DNA of 64,000 nt, from assembly GCA_052244495.1 (NCBI GenBank), contig JBQPXH010000003.1, one strand, 5' to 3'. Of this stretch, positions 9,623-18,713 are shown piece by piece. Numbering within the stretch: position 1 is the stretch's first letter; each line of letters opens with the position of its first letter. The stretch is from Cereibacter_A sp052244495. GTDB taxonomy: Bacteria > Pseudomonadota > Alphaproteobacteria > Rhodobacterales > Rhodobacteraceae. The notes below the pieces were generated by a model. It was not told the origin of the DNA. It saw only the letters and a list, made by a program, of their open reading frames with translations, and searched no databases. The translations under genes and the position numbers were made by a program.

Positions 9623-10124
9623 GAGCAGAATCAACGAGCCCGGTCCCAAGCAGGGCGAGGCCGAGCGGCCAAGGAATCAGGAAGCCCCCGTGCAGAAACC
9701 GTCGACCGACTTTGCGCCCGGCGCGCCGAAACCCAAGCCCTCCGCCTCGGTCCTGTCGTCGGACCTGACGGTGGTCGGCAACCTGCGCACCACCGGCGAC
9801 ATCCAGGTCGAAGGAACGGTCGAGGGCGACATCCGCGCCCACCTGCTGACCGTCGGCGAAAGCGCCACGATCCGCGGCGAGATCGTCGCCGACGACATCG
9901 TGGTGAACGGCCGGGTGATCGGCCGCGTTCGCGGACTGAAAGTACGGCTGACCTCGACCGCCCGGGTCGAGGGCGACATCATCCACAAGACCATTGCGAT
10001 CGAATCCGGCGCCCATTTCGAAGGCTCCGTCCAGCGGCAGGAAGATCCGCTGCAGAGCGGGAAGCCCGCTGCCCCGGCGGCCGCACCCTCCGCGGCTCCG
10101 GCCCAGAAGGCCGCCGAACTCTGA
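9612..10124 (+). CDS. Bactofilin (polymer-forming cytoskeletal protein)
   Basis: A 170-residue bactofilin: a central right-handed beta-helix (about residues 45-135) built of repeating short strands (VGNLRTTGDIQVEGTVEGDI and onward), flanked by disordered Pro/Ala/Lys-rich tails. Bactofilins polymerise without nucleotide on the cytoplasmic face of the membrane and place cell-wall enzymes. The gene starts inside the 3' end of the M23 peptidase gene, a conserved pairing in which the bactofilin scaffolds the peptidase. A strong rho-independent terminator follows at 10152. Confidence 0.93.
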   Translation: MFSKSRINEPGPKQGEAERPRNQEAPVQKPSTDFAPGAPKPKPSASVLSSDLTVVGNLRTTGDIQVEGTVEGDIRAHLLTVGESATIRGEIVADDIVVNGRVIGRVRGLKVRLTSTARVEGDIIHKTIAIESGAHFEGSVQRQEDPLQSGKPAAPAAAPSAAPAQKAAEL

Positions 10125-10151
10125 TCCGTCTTCGCCGTCGGAAAGGCATGA

Positions 10152-10188
10152 AAAGGGCGCCCTTGGGCGCCCTTTCTCTTTTTGGGTC
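10152..10188 (+). terminator. Rho-independent terminator after bactofilin
   Basis: A perfect 11-bp inverted repeat, AAAGGGCGCCC (10152-10162) and GGGCGCCCTTT (10165-10175), followed by the pyrimidine-rich tail CTCTTTTT. It closes the M23-bactofilin operon. Confidence 0.9.
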
Positions 10189-10272
10189 ATGCACTTGCGG
10201 CACGATCTTGATGTTGCGCACGAAGCTGGTCCCGGTGCGGTGGACCTGAGACTGCCGACCGCCCGGAGAGCT

Positions 10273-11049
10273 TCAGTCGAGGGCCAGCCGGTAGAGGTGC
10301 CAGGTCGCATGCCCCAAAACCGGCAGCGCCACGAGCAGCCCGAGGAACCCGGGCAGCATGGCGAAGAACAGGATGCCGCCGATGGTGACGCCCCAGGACA
10401 GCATCAGCACCGGATTTGCCTGCACCACCTGCACACTGGTGATCATCGCCGTCACGAAGTCCAGTTCCCGGTCAAGCAGCAGCGGCAGGCTCACCACCGT
10501 GATCGAGAACAGGATGCTGGCGAAGACCGCACCGATCAGCATCTCGACGGCCAGCAAGGTCAGGCCATTCGCCGTCAGGAACGACTCGAACGAACTGGAA
10601 ATGTTGACGATCGGCTGCATCCCCATGAAGAGGGCGAAGGCCATGTGCGACAGGAAGTTCCAGAACAGGAAGAAGATGACCACCACGGCAGCCATCGACG
10701 GGATCTGGCGGTCCTTCTGCCGGACGACGACCCCGAGCACTTCTCCCCAGTGCAGCGGCAGGCCGAGTTCCAGCCGCCGGCTCACCTCGTAGAGGCCGCA
10801 GGCGACGAAGGGTCCGAGGATGGGGAAGCCGGCCGCGGCGGGCAGGATCCACCAGAAGTTGCCGCTCGTGGTGAGCGCATAGAGAATGATCCAGCCACAG
10901 ATCACATAGACGGCAGCGAAGAACAGACCAAAGGCCGGCGCGCGTCTGAAATCGCGCATTCCGGCAAACAGCACAGTCCGCAGGTCTTCCGGGGTGAGCA
11001 CGCGTACCTCCGGAACCGCCACGGCGGATTCCAAGTAGCTTTGCGACAT
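10273..11049 (-). CDS. DUF2189 family integral membrane protein
   Basis: A 258-residue protein with about six hydrophobic helices, recognised as the DUF2189 family; no function is established. The soluble N-terminus (to about residue 38) is followed by two tight helices (AVYVICGWIILYAL and the Pro/Gly-rich ILPAAAGFPILGPFVA), then four more. ATG 11049 has a strong AAGGAGGAG ribosome site. It faces the bactofilin terminator and has no evident operon partners. Confidence 0.8.
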   Translation of the reverse strand: MSQSYLESAVAVPEVRVLTPEDLRTVLFAGMRDFRRAPAFGLFFAAVYVICGWIILYALTTSGNFWWILPAAAGFPILGPFVACGLYEVSRRLELGLPLHWGEVLGVVVRQKDRQIPSMAAVVVIFFLFWNFLSHMAFALFMGMQPIVNISSSFESFLTANGLTLLAVEMLIGAVFASILFSITVVSLPLLLDRELDFVTAMITSVQVVQANPVLMLSWGVTIGGILFFAMLPGFLGLLVALPVLGHATWHLYRLALD

Positions 11050-11188
11050 TCCGAGACTCCTCCTTCTCGAAGGGAGAAGGGTAAGCGCAGGTGCCGCTCA
11101 GCTCCAAGATGATTCTGCACCTCGGCTTTTCGTATGAGCGGGATCGGAAATTGGTCGCTGATGCGCCCCGCCGCGGATCGGGCGGCCG

Positions 11189-12316
11189 TCAGTTCTCGGC
11201 GTTCGCCTCGGCGCGACTCTTGCCGGCCACGTCCTGAGCGAGGGTGGCCTGCATGAACCGGTCGAGATCGCCGTCGAGAACCCCCTGCGTGTCCGAGGTC
11301 TCGACCCCCGTCCGCAGGTCCTTCACCATCTGGTAGGGCTGCAGGACGTAGGAGCGGATCTGATTTCCCCAGCCAGCCTCGCCCTTCGCCTCGTGCTGGG
11401 CGTTGATCGCCGCGTTCCGCTTGTCGAGCTCCATCTGGTAGAGCCGGGCCTTCAGCGCGTTCATCGCCGCCTCGCGGTTCTGGTGCTGCGACTTCATCGA
11501 AGAGGTCACGACGATATTGGTCGGAAGGTGGGTGATCCGCACCGCCGAGTCGGTCGTGTTGACGTGCTGTCCGCCCGCACCGGACGAGCGGTAGGTGTCG
11601 ATGCGGATGTCGTTCGCCGGGATCTCGATCTCGATGTTGTCGTCCACCACCGGATAGACCCAGACCGAGGAGAAGGAGGTGTGCCGCCGCGCCGCCGAGT
11701 CGTAGGGCGAAATCCGCACCAGCCGGTGCACGCCACTTTCCGACTTCAGCCAGCCATAGGCGTTCGGCCCCGAGATCTTGTAGGCGGCCGACTTGATGCC
11801 CGCCTCCTCGCCCGCCGATTCCGACTGCAGCTCGACCTTGTAGCCCTTGCGCTCGGCCCAGCGGACATACATCCGCGCCAGCATCGAGGCCCAGTCGCAG
11901 CTTTCGGTGCCGCCCGCGCCCGCGTTGATCTCGAGGAAGGTATCGTTGCCGTCCGCCTCGCCATCGAGCAGCGCCTCGAGCTCCTTGGCGCGGGCTGTCT
12001 CGACCAGCGCTCGGATCGACGCCTCGGCCTCGGTCACGATCTCCTCGTCACCCTCGGCCTCGCCCAGCTCGATCAACTCGACATTGTCGCGCAGCCCGGT
12101 GTCGATCAGCTTGTAGGTCGAAAGCTGGTCCATCAGCTGCTGACGTTCGCGCATCAGCTTCTGCGCGCGCGCCGGGTCATTCCAGAGGTTGCCGTCCTCG
12201 ATCATCGCGTCGAATTCCTCGAGACGGTGCGGCGCCGTCTCGAGATCCATGCGCTGGCCGAGCAGCGCGAGCGAGCGCCGGATGGCCTCGACTTGGTTCT
12301 GGGTCTCGGTGCGCAT
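11189..12316 (-). CDS. prfB: Peptide chain release factor 2
   Basis: RF2 recognises UGA and UAA and triggers hydrolysis of peptidyl-tRNA on the ribosome. The 375-residue product has the catalytic SGAGGQHVN loop (GGQ) and, at the codon-recognition position, SPYDS followed by ARRHTSF, the usual RF2 variant context. The gene is one uninterrupted frame with no in-frame UGA frameshift site near codon 25 as in E. coli, so autoregulatory frameshifting is absent. It lies 107 bases downstream of the PBP1A gene on the same strand; a 15-bp perfect tandem duplication occupies part of that gap. Confidence 0.97.
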   Translation of the reverse strand: MRTETQNQVEAIRRSLALLGQRMDLETAPHRLEEFDAMIEDGNLWNDPARAQKLMRERQQLMDQLSTYKLIDTGLRDNVELIELGEAEGDEEIVTEAEASIRALVETARAKELEALLDGEADGNDTFLEINAGAGGTESCDWASMLARMYVRWAERKGYKVELQSESAGEEAGIKSAAYKISGPNAYGWLKSESGVHRLVRISPYDSAARRHTSFSSVWVYPVVDDNIEIEIPANDIRIDTYRSSGAGGQHVNTTDSAVRITHLPTNIVVTSSMKSQHQNREAAMNALKARLYQMELDKRNAAINAQHEAKGEAGWGNQIRSYVLQPYQMVKDLRTGVETSDTQGVLDGDLDRFMQATLAQDVAGKSRAEANAEN

Positions 12317-12330
12317 GGGCGAAAGTCCTC

Positions 12331-12360
12331 GATCGGTTCAGGCGGGATCGGTTCAGGCGG
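12331..12360. repeat. 15-bp perfect tandem duplication between PBP1A gene and prfB
   Basis: GATCGGTTCAGGCGG occurs twice head to tail (12331-12345 and 12346-12360) in the 5' region of prfB, just upstream of its start codon. Confidence 0.95.
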
Positions 12361-12423
12361 GGGTGATAGCGCGAAGGCGCGGACCGGGCAAGGCCGGGCC
12401 GCGCCTGTGACAGAGGGCCGGGG

Positions 12424-14973
12424 TCAGTAGAGGCCGCCCGAACTGAGCGTGCCGAAATCGGCCTTCTTCGGGATGACCTTGCGCTCGCCCGTGGCGGTGG
12501 TCACGGTCGAGCCCTGCGCGCTCTCGTCCTCGCCATAGGCAAAGAGGGGCAGGTTCGAGCCCATGGCGAAGCCGCCATCGACCCAGGCGCCCATGCCGAA
12601 GACCGGATCCTCGCCCTGCCGGAAGTATTCGGCCACGACGTTCTCGCCGGAGGCATTGTCGGGAAGCCGGGCGCCGGTGAAGCGGTCGATCTTGATGAAG
12701 TAGCCCCCCGGAGGCACCCGGAACTCGGAGCCGCCGTATTTCTTCACCGCCTTGGACATGAAGCTCTGGAACACCGGGCCACAGAACCCGCCGCCCGAGG
12801 CCGAGCCCATCGAGCGCGGCTGGTCGTAGCCGATGTAGCAGCCCGCGACCATGTTCGAAGTGTAACCGATGAACCAGACATCCTTGGCGTCGTTCGTGGT
12901 GCCGGTCTTGCCGGCCACCGGCACCGGCAGGTTGATCCCGCGCCCGGTGCCGCGCTGGACGACACCCTGCATCATCGAGGTCAGCTGATAGGCGGTGATC
13001 GCGTCCATCACGCGTTCGCGCTGCGACGTGATGTGCGGCGCCTGCCCCTCCGGCAGGAGCGGTCGGGCGCAATCCTCGCAGGCCCGCTGGTCGTGACGGT
13101 AGATCGTGCGGCCGAAGCGGTCCTGCACCCGGTCCACCAGCGTGGGTTGCACACGCTCGCCGCCGTTGGCGAACATGGCATAGGCGGCCACCATCTTGAA
13201 CAGCGTCGTCTCCTCCGACCCGAGGGCGTTTGCGAGGAACTGCCCCATCCGGTCGTAGACCCCGAAGCGCTCGGCATAGGCGGCAACGGTGCTCATGCCG
13301 ATCTCCTGCGCGATCCGCACCGTCATCAGGTTCCGCGACTGCTCGACCCCGGTCCGGAGCGGCGTGGGCCCGTAATATTTCCCCGACGCGTTCTTCGGCG
13401 TCCAGAGGCCCTGCGCCGTCTGCACCTCGATCGGCGCATCAATGACGATGGTGGCGGGGGTGAAGCCCGAGTCGAGCGCGGCGGCATAGACAAAGGGCTT
13501 GAAGCTCGACCCCGGCTGGCGCGTCGCCTGCGTCGCGCGGTTGAAGACGGAATACTGGTAGGAGAAGCCGCCCTGCATGGCGAGCACCCGGCCCGAGTTC
13601 ACGTCCATCGCCATGAAGGCGCCCTGCACCTCGGGCACCTGGCGCAGCGACCAGCGCCGGAAGCTGCCGTCCTCGGCGGTGAGTTCCCGCACCAGCACCA
13701 CCTCACCGGCCGAAACCAGATCGCCCGCGGCCTTCGCCTTGCGGCCGAGCTTGCCGTCGGCCTGCCTCTTGCGCGCCCAGGTCACGTCCTCCGCGGGGAT
13801 GTAGTGGCCGTCCTCGTCCTCCTCGACGCCCTCGATGCCGATCCTGGCCGAGCTATCGCCCACCTCCAGCACCACGGCAGGCCGCCAGCCCGGCACGTCG
13901 CGCGGCACCCGCGCAGCCCCGAGGGCGGCTCGCCATTCGGACTCCGATCCAAGCTCCTCGGTCGGGATGGTCTGTCGCGTCCCGCGCCAGATGCCGAGGC
14001 TGCGGTCGTATTTCTCCAGCCCCTCGCGCAGCGCCGCCGCCGCTTCCTCCTGAAGCTCGCGGTCGATGGTGGCGCGGATGGTCAGGCCGCCACCGAAGAA
14101 CTCCTGCTCGCCGAATTCGGACGAAAGCTGGCGGCGGATCTCGTCGGTGAAGTAGTCGCGCGGCGGCAGCGCCTCGCGGAAGGCCGGATAATCGCCGTTC
14201 TGGACCGAGCGCAGCGGCTCGTTCAGCGACGAAAGCAGCGTCGCCTCGTCGATATAGCCGTTCTCGAACATCTCACGCAGCACGTAGTTGCGCCGCTGCG
14301 TCAGCCGCTCCTTCGCGCGCACCGGATGATACTGGCTCGGCGCCTGCGGCATCGAGGCGAGCGTCGCGGCCTCGGCGGGGGTCAGCTGCGAGAGCGTCTT
14401 GTTGAAGTAGGTCTGCGCCGCCGCCGCCACGCCGTAGCTGTTCTGACCGAGGAAGATCTCGTTCAGGTAAAGCTCGAGGATCTTGTCCTTCGGAAGCGTC
14501 TCCTCGATCCGCGTGGCGAGGATGATCTCCTTGATCTTGCGCTCGCCCGTCCGGTCGCCCGAGAGCAGGAAGTTCTTCATCACCTGCTGGGTGATGGTCG
14601 AGGCGCCGCGCACGGTCTTGCCGCGCGAGCGCACGGCCTCCCAGGCGGCGACCGCGATGCCGCGGGCGTCGTAGCCGTGGTGGGTGTAGAAGTTCTTGTC
14701 CTCGGCCGAGATGAAGGCGTTCTTCACCAGGTCGGGGATCTCCTCGATCGGGGCAAAGATCCGCCGCTCCTGCGCGAATTCGTCGATGATCCGGCCCTCG
14801 CCGGAATAGATCCGGCTGATCGTCGGCGGCGTGTACTGCGCCAGGCTCTCATGACTCGGCAGATCGCGGGAATACATCCAGAACACCGCTCCGATGGTCA
14901 GCGCGAGTGCGAGCATTCCCAGCGTGATCGCAGTGAAGATGGCTCCGAAGACCGAGCCTACGAACCTCAACAA
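12424..14973 (-). CDS. mrcA: Penicillin-binding protein 1A
   Basis: Bifunctional class A PBP that polymerises and cross-links peptidoglycan at the outer face of the inner membrane. In order: a transmembrane helix near residues 10-32, a GT51 glycosyltransferase domain with the catalytic AEDKNFY and the GGAST-type TITQQ segment, an OB-like insertion, and a transpeptidase domain with SSFK (nucleophile Ser), SRN and KTGT motifs. The frame is open to a GTG at 15009, but that codon has no ribosome site. TTG at 14973 has AGAGGGGG eight bases upstream and gives the family N-terminus MLRFVGS, so it is preferred. It follows the amidase gene by about 90 bases. Confidence 0.95.
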   Translation of the reverse strand: MLRFVGSVFGAIFTAITLGMLALALTIGAVFWMYSRDLPSHESLAQYTPPTISRIYSGEGRIIDEFAQERRIFAPIEEIPDLVKNAFISAEDKNFYTHHGYDARGIAVAAWEAVRSRGKTVRGASTITQQVMKNFLLSGDRTGERKIKEIILATRIEETLPKDKILELYLNEIFLGQNSYGVAAAAQTYFNKTLSQLTPAEAATLASMPQAPSQYHPVRAKERLTQRRNYVLREMFENGYIDEATLLSSLNEPLRSVQNGDYPAFREALPPRDYFTDEIRRQLSSEFGEQEFFGGGLTIRATIDRELQEEAAAALREGLEKYDRSLGIWRGTRQTIPTEELGSESEWRAALGAARVPRDVPGWRPAVVLEVGDSSARIGIEGVEEDEDGHYIPAEDVTWARKRQADGKLGRKAKAAGDLVSAGEVVLVRELTAEDGSFRRWSLRQVPEVQGAFMAMDVNSGRVLAMQGGFSYQYSVFNRATQATRQPGSSFKPFVYAAALDSGFTPATIVIDAPIEVQTAQGLWTPKNASGKYYGPTPLRTGVEQSRNLMTVRIAQEIGMSTVAAYAERFGVYDRMGQFLANALGSEETTLFKMVAAYAMFANGGERVQPTLVDRVQDRFGRTIYRHDQRACEDCARPLLPEGQAPHITSQRERVMDAITAYQLTSMMQGVVQRGTGRGINLPVPVAGKTGTTNDAKDVWFIGYTSNMVAGCYIGYDQPRSMGSASGGGFCGPVFQSFMSKAVKKYGGSEFRVPPGGYFIKIDRFTGARLPDNASGENVVAEYFRQGEDPVFGMGAWVDGGFAMGSNLPLFAYGEDESAQGSTVTTATGERKVIPKKADFGTLSSGGLY

Positions 14974-15065
14974 TGGCGGTGCCCCCTCTGGTTGGGCGTC
15001 CTTATACACGCGGGCGGGCGGAAGGGCAAAACCTGCCCGGGGCCCGGAGCTTCGCGATTTCGCGA

Positions 15066-16301
15066 TCAGCGGCGCAGCATGCCCTTCAGCGCCGCATCCT
15101 CGCGCGCCCAGGCCTTCAGGCCGCCGACCAGCGCCGCGACCATCCGCGCCCGCCAGACCGGGTCGCGGAGCCGCGCAAGATCGGCATCGCTCGACATGAA
15201 GCCGGTCTCGACGAGGATCGAGGGCATGTCCGGCGACTTCAGCACCGAGAAGCCCGCGGCCTGCCGCGGATGGCGGTGCATGGCGATGCCCTGCTCCTTG
15301 ATTGCCGCCTCCAGCGCCAGCGCCAGCCGCTCGTTCCGCGGGCCGGTCTCGGTCCGGGCGAGGTCCATGAGCACGCCGGCCACCAGATCGTCATGCCCCG
15401 TCAGATCCACGCCCGCCAGAAGGTCGTCGCGGTCGTGCCGCTCGGCCAGCGCAGCCGCCGCGGCGTCCGAGGCCTCCTCGGCCAGCGTATAGAGCGTCGC
15501 CCCCACCGCCTCTCCCTCGGCGATGGCATCTGCGTGGAGCGAGACGAAGACCTGTCCACCGGCTTCGCGCGCCAGCGTGATCCTGGCCTCGAGCGGCACG
15601 AAGACGTCCTCCTCGCGCGTCACAGCCACGCGAAAGGTGCCGTCGCGCAGCAGAGCCTCCTTCAGCTCGCGCGCCAGCGTCAACATCAGATGCGCCTCGC
15701 TGAACCCTCCCCGCTCGGCGCCGGGATCGATCCCGCCATGGCCGGGATCGAGCACCACCGTCAGCGGTCCCGCGCCCTGCGCCCGGCGTGGGAGGTCCGC
15801 GGGCCTGGGCAGCGCCCAGCCGGGAGGTTCGGGCGTGGCCGCACGCGCGGCAAATTCGGCCGCCCCGGCATCGCGCAGCCTGACCTCGACGCGCGCGCCC
15901 TCCCCCGTGCGCATGCCCGCGCTTTCCACCAGCATCGGCCCGTCGAGTGCCATCACCAGTCGTGACCAGCCCGGCCGGAAGCTGCCGGCACGCACCTCGC
16001 TCACGCGGTCGGTGGTCCGGGGCAGCGCCGCGACCTGGCCGAAATCCACCTCGCGGAAATCCATGACCAGACGCGGCGGCGCATCCATCACCCGCACCCG
16101 CCACGGCACGGGCTGGCTCAGCTGCAGCTCGATCCCCACCCCGCTCCAGCCGCTCCGCGTGATGCCCGAACGCTCGGGATCGAGCCGCGCAAGGCCGCTC
16201 AGATCCTGCGCCGCCGCCGCCGAGAGCCCGAGCGCCGCCGCCAGCAGGCCCGCTCCCATGGCTCGCAGCGCCGCCCCCGTCATCCGCCCAAGCGATCCCA
16301 T
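15066..16301 (-). CDS. N-acetylmuramoyl-L-alanine amidase (AmiC type)
   Basis: A 411-residue periplasmic amidase splitting the bond between muramic acid and the stem peptide during cell separation. A signal peptide (residues 1-31, ending ALGLSAAAAQ) is followed by an AMIN localisation domain (about 45-150) and an Amidase_3 domain with the zinc ligands VLDPGHGGIDPG and GGFSEAH, the SLHAD histidine and the catalytic ILVETGFMS glutamate. ATG 16301 has a GAAGGGG ribosome site, which is why it is preferred over the longer frame (to 16424). It sits upstream of PBP1A in what looks like a cell-wall operon. Confidence 0.93.
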   Translation of the reverse strand: MGSLGRMTGAALRAMGAGLLAAALGLSAAAAQDLSGLARLDPERSGITRSGWSGVGIELQLSQPVPWRVRVMDAPPRLVMDFREVDFGQVAALPRTTDRVSEVRAGSFRPGWSRLVMALDGPMLVESAGMRTGEGARVEVRLRDAGAAEFAARAATPEPPGWALPRPADLPRRAQGAGPLTVVLDPGHGGIDPGAERGGFSEAHLMLTLARELKEALLRDGTFRVAVTREEDVFVPLEARITLAREAGGQVFVSLHADAIAEGEAVGATLYTLAEEASDAAAAALAERHDRDDLLAGVDLTGHDDLVAGVLMDLARTETGPRNERLALALEAAIKEQGIAMHRHPRQAAGFSVLKSPDMPSILVETGFMSSDADLARLRDPVWRARMVAALVGGLKAWAREDAALKGMLRR

Positions 16302-16310
16302 CCGCGCCCC

Positions 16311-16362
16311 TTCAGTCTCGTCCAAATATCCCCGCCGGAGGCTCCGCCCGTTACCTCCGGCG
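16311..16362. repeat. Dispersed intergenic element, diverged copy E, in the amidase leader
   Basis: TTCAGTCTCGTCCAAATATCC (16311-16330) matches the sequence block of the other copies. Here the partner hairpin is different: CGCCGGAGG (16333-16341) with CCTCCGGCG (16354-16362), which spans the stop codon of the upstream aminotransferase gene. The block overlaps the amidase ribosome-binding region. Confidence 0.5.
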
Positions 16363-17502
16363 TGCCGCCATGAAATGCTCGAGCCGCCGCAGCCCCTCGA
16401 CGATATCCGCGGTCGCGCGCGCATAGGAGAAGCGCAGCGTCCGCGCTCCCCGCACCGGGTCGAAGTCGAGGCCGGGCGTCACCGCCACGCCCGCCTCGCG
16501 CAGGATCTCGGCCGCGAACGCGAGGCTGTCGTCGGTCAGGTCCGAGACATCGGCATAGACGTAGAAGGCGCCGTCCGGAGGCGCGAAGCGTGTGAAGCCC
16601 GCCTTCGGCAGGCCTTCCAGCATCAGCCGGCGGTTCTCGGCATAGACCGCGCGGTTGGCCTCCAGCTCCTGCGCGCAGTCGAGCGCCGCCAACGCCGCGA
16701 TCTGGCTTGCATGCGGCGGGCAGATGAACATGTTCTGCGCCAGCCGCTCCACGAGCCGGACATGCGCCTCGGGAACCACCAGCCAGCCCAGCCGCCACCC
16801 GGTCATCGAGAAGTATTTCGAGAAGGAGTTGATCACATAGACCTCGTCCGTGATCTCGAGGGCCGAGACCGCGCGCGTGCCGTAGTCGAGCCCGTGGTAG
16901 ATCTCGTCCGAGATGAAGGCGATGTCCCGTGCCCGGCAGTGCAGGATCAGCGCCTCCAGCGCCTCGCGCGAGAGCATCGTGCCCGAGGGATTGCCCGGAG
17001 AGGCCACGATCAGCCCCGCGAGATCCGGCACGGCCTCCAGATCCTCCAGCACGGGCTGCAGCCGGTTCTCCTCGCGGGTGGGAATGCCCACCGGCTCCAG
17101 CGACAGGGCGCGCAGGATCTGGCGGTAGCTCGGATAGCCCGGCTCGCCAAGCGCCACGCGCTCGCCGGCCTCGAAGAGCGCCGTGAAGGCCAGCAGGAAG
17201 GCCGAGGAGGATCCCGCCGTCACCACCACCCGACTCGGGTCGAGGGCTACGCCATACCAGCGGTCGTAAAGATCGGCGATCCCCTGACGCAGCTCCGGCA
17301 GGCCGAGCGCCACTGTATAGCCCAGCGGCCCCTCCTCCATCGCACAGGCCAGCGCGGCCCGCGCCCCGGCAGGCGCGGGCGTTCCCGGCTGGCCCACCTC
17401 CATGTGGATGATCGACCGGCCGCCGGCCTCGAGCGTCCGGGCCTGCTCCATCACATCCATCACGATGAAGGGATCGACCGCCCCGCGCCTTGAAACTCGC
17501 AT
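16351..17502 (-). CDS. PLP-dependent class I/II aminotransferase
   Basis: A 383-residue fold-type I aminotransferase. The pyridoxal lysine lies in VINSFSKYFSMTGWRLGW, with the SPGNPSG and DEIYHGL cofactor-binding blocks upstream and the C-terminal arginine in TLRFSYA for the substrate carboxylate. Members of this group act on aspartate or aromatic/branched amino acids; the substrate cannot be fixed from sequence. ATG 17502 is chosen over the ATG at 17541 because AGAGG precedes it. First gene of a minus-strand run leading into the amidase and PBP1A genes, although no functional link is obvious. Confidence 0.88.
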   Translation of the reverse strand: MRVSRRGAVDPFIVMDVMEQARTLEAGGRSIIHMEVGQPGTPAPAGARAALACAMEEGPLGYTVALGLPELRQGIADLYDRWYGVALDPSRVVVTAGSSSAFLLAFTALFEAGERVALGEPGYPSYRQILRALSLEPVGIPTREENRLQPVLEDLEAVPDLAGLIVASPGNPSGTMLSREALEALILHCRARDIAFISDEIYHGLDYGTRAVSALEITDEVYVINSFSKYFSMTGWRLGWLVVPEAHVRLVERLAQNMFICPPHASQIAALAALDCAQELEANRAVYAENRRLMLEGLPKAGFTRFAPPDGAFYVYADVSDLTDDSLAFAAEILREAGVAVTPGLDFDPVRGARTLRFSYARATADIVEGLRRLEHFMAARRR

Positions 17503-17680
17503 CTTCCGCCTCTTAGACTTTGCCTGCCGTTCCTGAGACACCGGGGCTCGAAGGTCAATGGCAGCTCACCGCCACCCGTGTGCATATCCGTGTTGCCAAA
17601 CCGGCCGGATGAGTGTTCCTGTCCTGACCTGCGATCCGGTTCCCGGCCGATCGCGCGACCCGCACCAACCGGAGCCCATG

Positions 17681-18424
17681 ATGAGACTGATCCCCCTCGG
17701 TGCCGCCGCCCTCTCGGGCGCCCTCGCCCTCGCCCCTGCCGCGCAGGCCGAGATGAGCGCCTCGGAGCGCGAGGCCTTCCGCGCCGAGGTGCGGGCCTAT
17801 CTGCTGGAAAATCCGGAAGTGCTGATGGAGGCCTTCAACGCCCTGGAGCAGCGCCAGCAGCTCGACCAGGTCAATGCCGACCTCGCCCGTCTCGAGGAGC
17901 ATTCGGCCGAGATCTACAAGGATCCGGCCAGCTGGGCGGGCGGTAACCTGCAGGGCGACATCACCGTGGTCGAGTTCATCGATTACCGCTGCGGCTACTG
18001 CCGCAAGGCCAATGCCGAGGTCGAGGAACTGGTGAAGTCGGACGGCAACATCCGCTTCGTGCTGAAGGAATATCCGATCCTCGGCGAGGAATCGGTGCTG
18101 GCCTCGCGCTTTGCCATCTCGGTTCTGCAGATCGCGGGCCCCGAGGCCTACAAGGCGGTTCACGACAGGCTCATCACCTTCCGCGGCGACATGACGACGG
18201 AGGCACTCGGCCGTCTCGCCGAGGAGATGAAACTCGACCGCGAGGCGATCCTCGCCCATATGGACAAGGACGAGGTCACGGCCGTCATCGCCGCGAACCA
18301 CGAGCTTGCCGAAACGCTCGAGATCTCGGGCACGCCGACCTTCGTGGTAGACCGCACGATGGTGCGCGGATACGTCCCGCTCGACGGGATGCGCCAGATT
18401 GTCGAAGGTCAGCGCAAGGGCTGA
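17681..18424 (+). CDS. DsbA family thiol:disulfide oxidoreductase (ScsC-like)
   Basis: A 247-residue secreted thioredoxin-fold protein. The signal peptide (residues 1-22, ending APAAQA) is followed by a charged helical N-terminal segment resembling the ScsC_N oligomerisation domain, then a DsbA domain with the CGYC active site and the cis-proline loop GTPTFV. It should oxidise or isomerise disulfides in the periplasm. The second ATG of an ATGATG pair (17681) is preferred because GGAG lies six bases upstream. Divergent from the aminotransferase gene. Confidence 0.92.
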   Translation: MRLIPLGAAALSGALALAPAAQAEMSASEREAFRAEVRAYLLENPEVLMEAFNALEQRQQLDQVNADLARLEEHSAEIYKDPASWAGGNLQGDITVVEFIDYRCGYCRKANAEVEELVKSDGNIRFVLKEYPILGEESVLASRFAISVLQIAGPEAYKAVHDRLITFRGDMTTEALGRLAEEMKLDREAILAHMDKDEVTAVIAANHELAETLEISGTPTFVVDRTMVRGYVPLDGMRQIVEGQRKG

Positions 18425-18429
18425 TACCC

Positions 18430-18447
18430 GGCCCGGCCGCGCGGGCC
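18430..18447 (+). terminator. Possible terminator hairpin after the dsbA-like gene
   Basis: GGCCCG (18430-18435) can pair with CGGGCC (18442-18447) a few bases after the stop codon. The T run is missing, so termination is only inferred. The rest of the gap to ispG shows no gene. Confidence 0.4.
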
Positions 18448-18713
18448 TCTCGGCAGGCCGCCGGCCACTCGCGCTGCGTGAATGACGGGATCGCCCTCAT
18501 CGGCCGCTGGGCGCCTGCGCGGCGCCGGTCATTCGCGAAGCACCAACCGCCAGCGCTCGTTCGCGTGGACGAAGGCACGCTCCGGGCGATCTCTCAGCCC
18601 CGCTTGCCGGCATTAGCAGGAACCCCCGTCTCGCTGCCGGAGATGTTGAATCTGCGCCCGAAGGATCGCCCGGACCATCCCGAGCGCAGCCGCAACCGGC
18701 AGATGGGGCGAGG

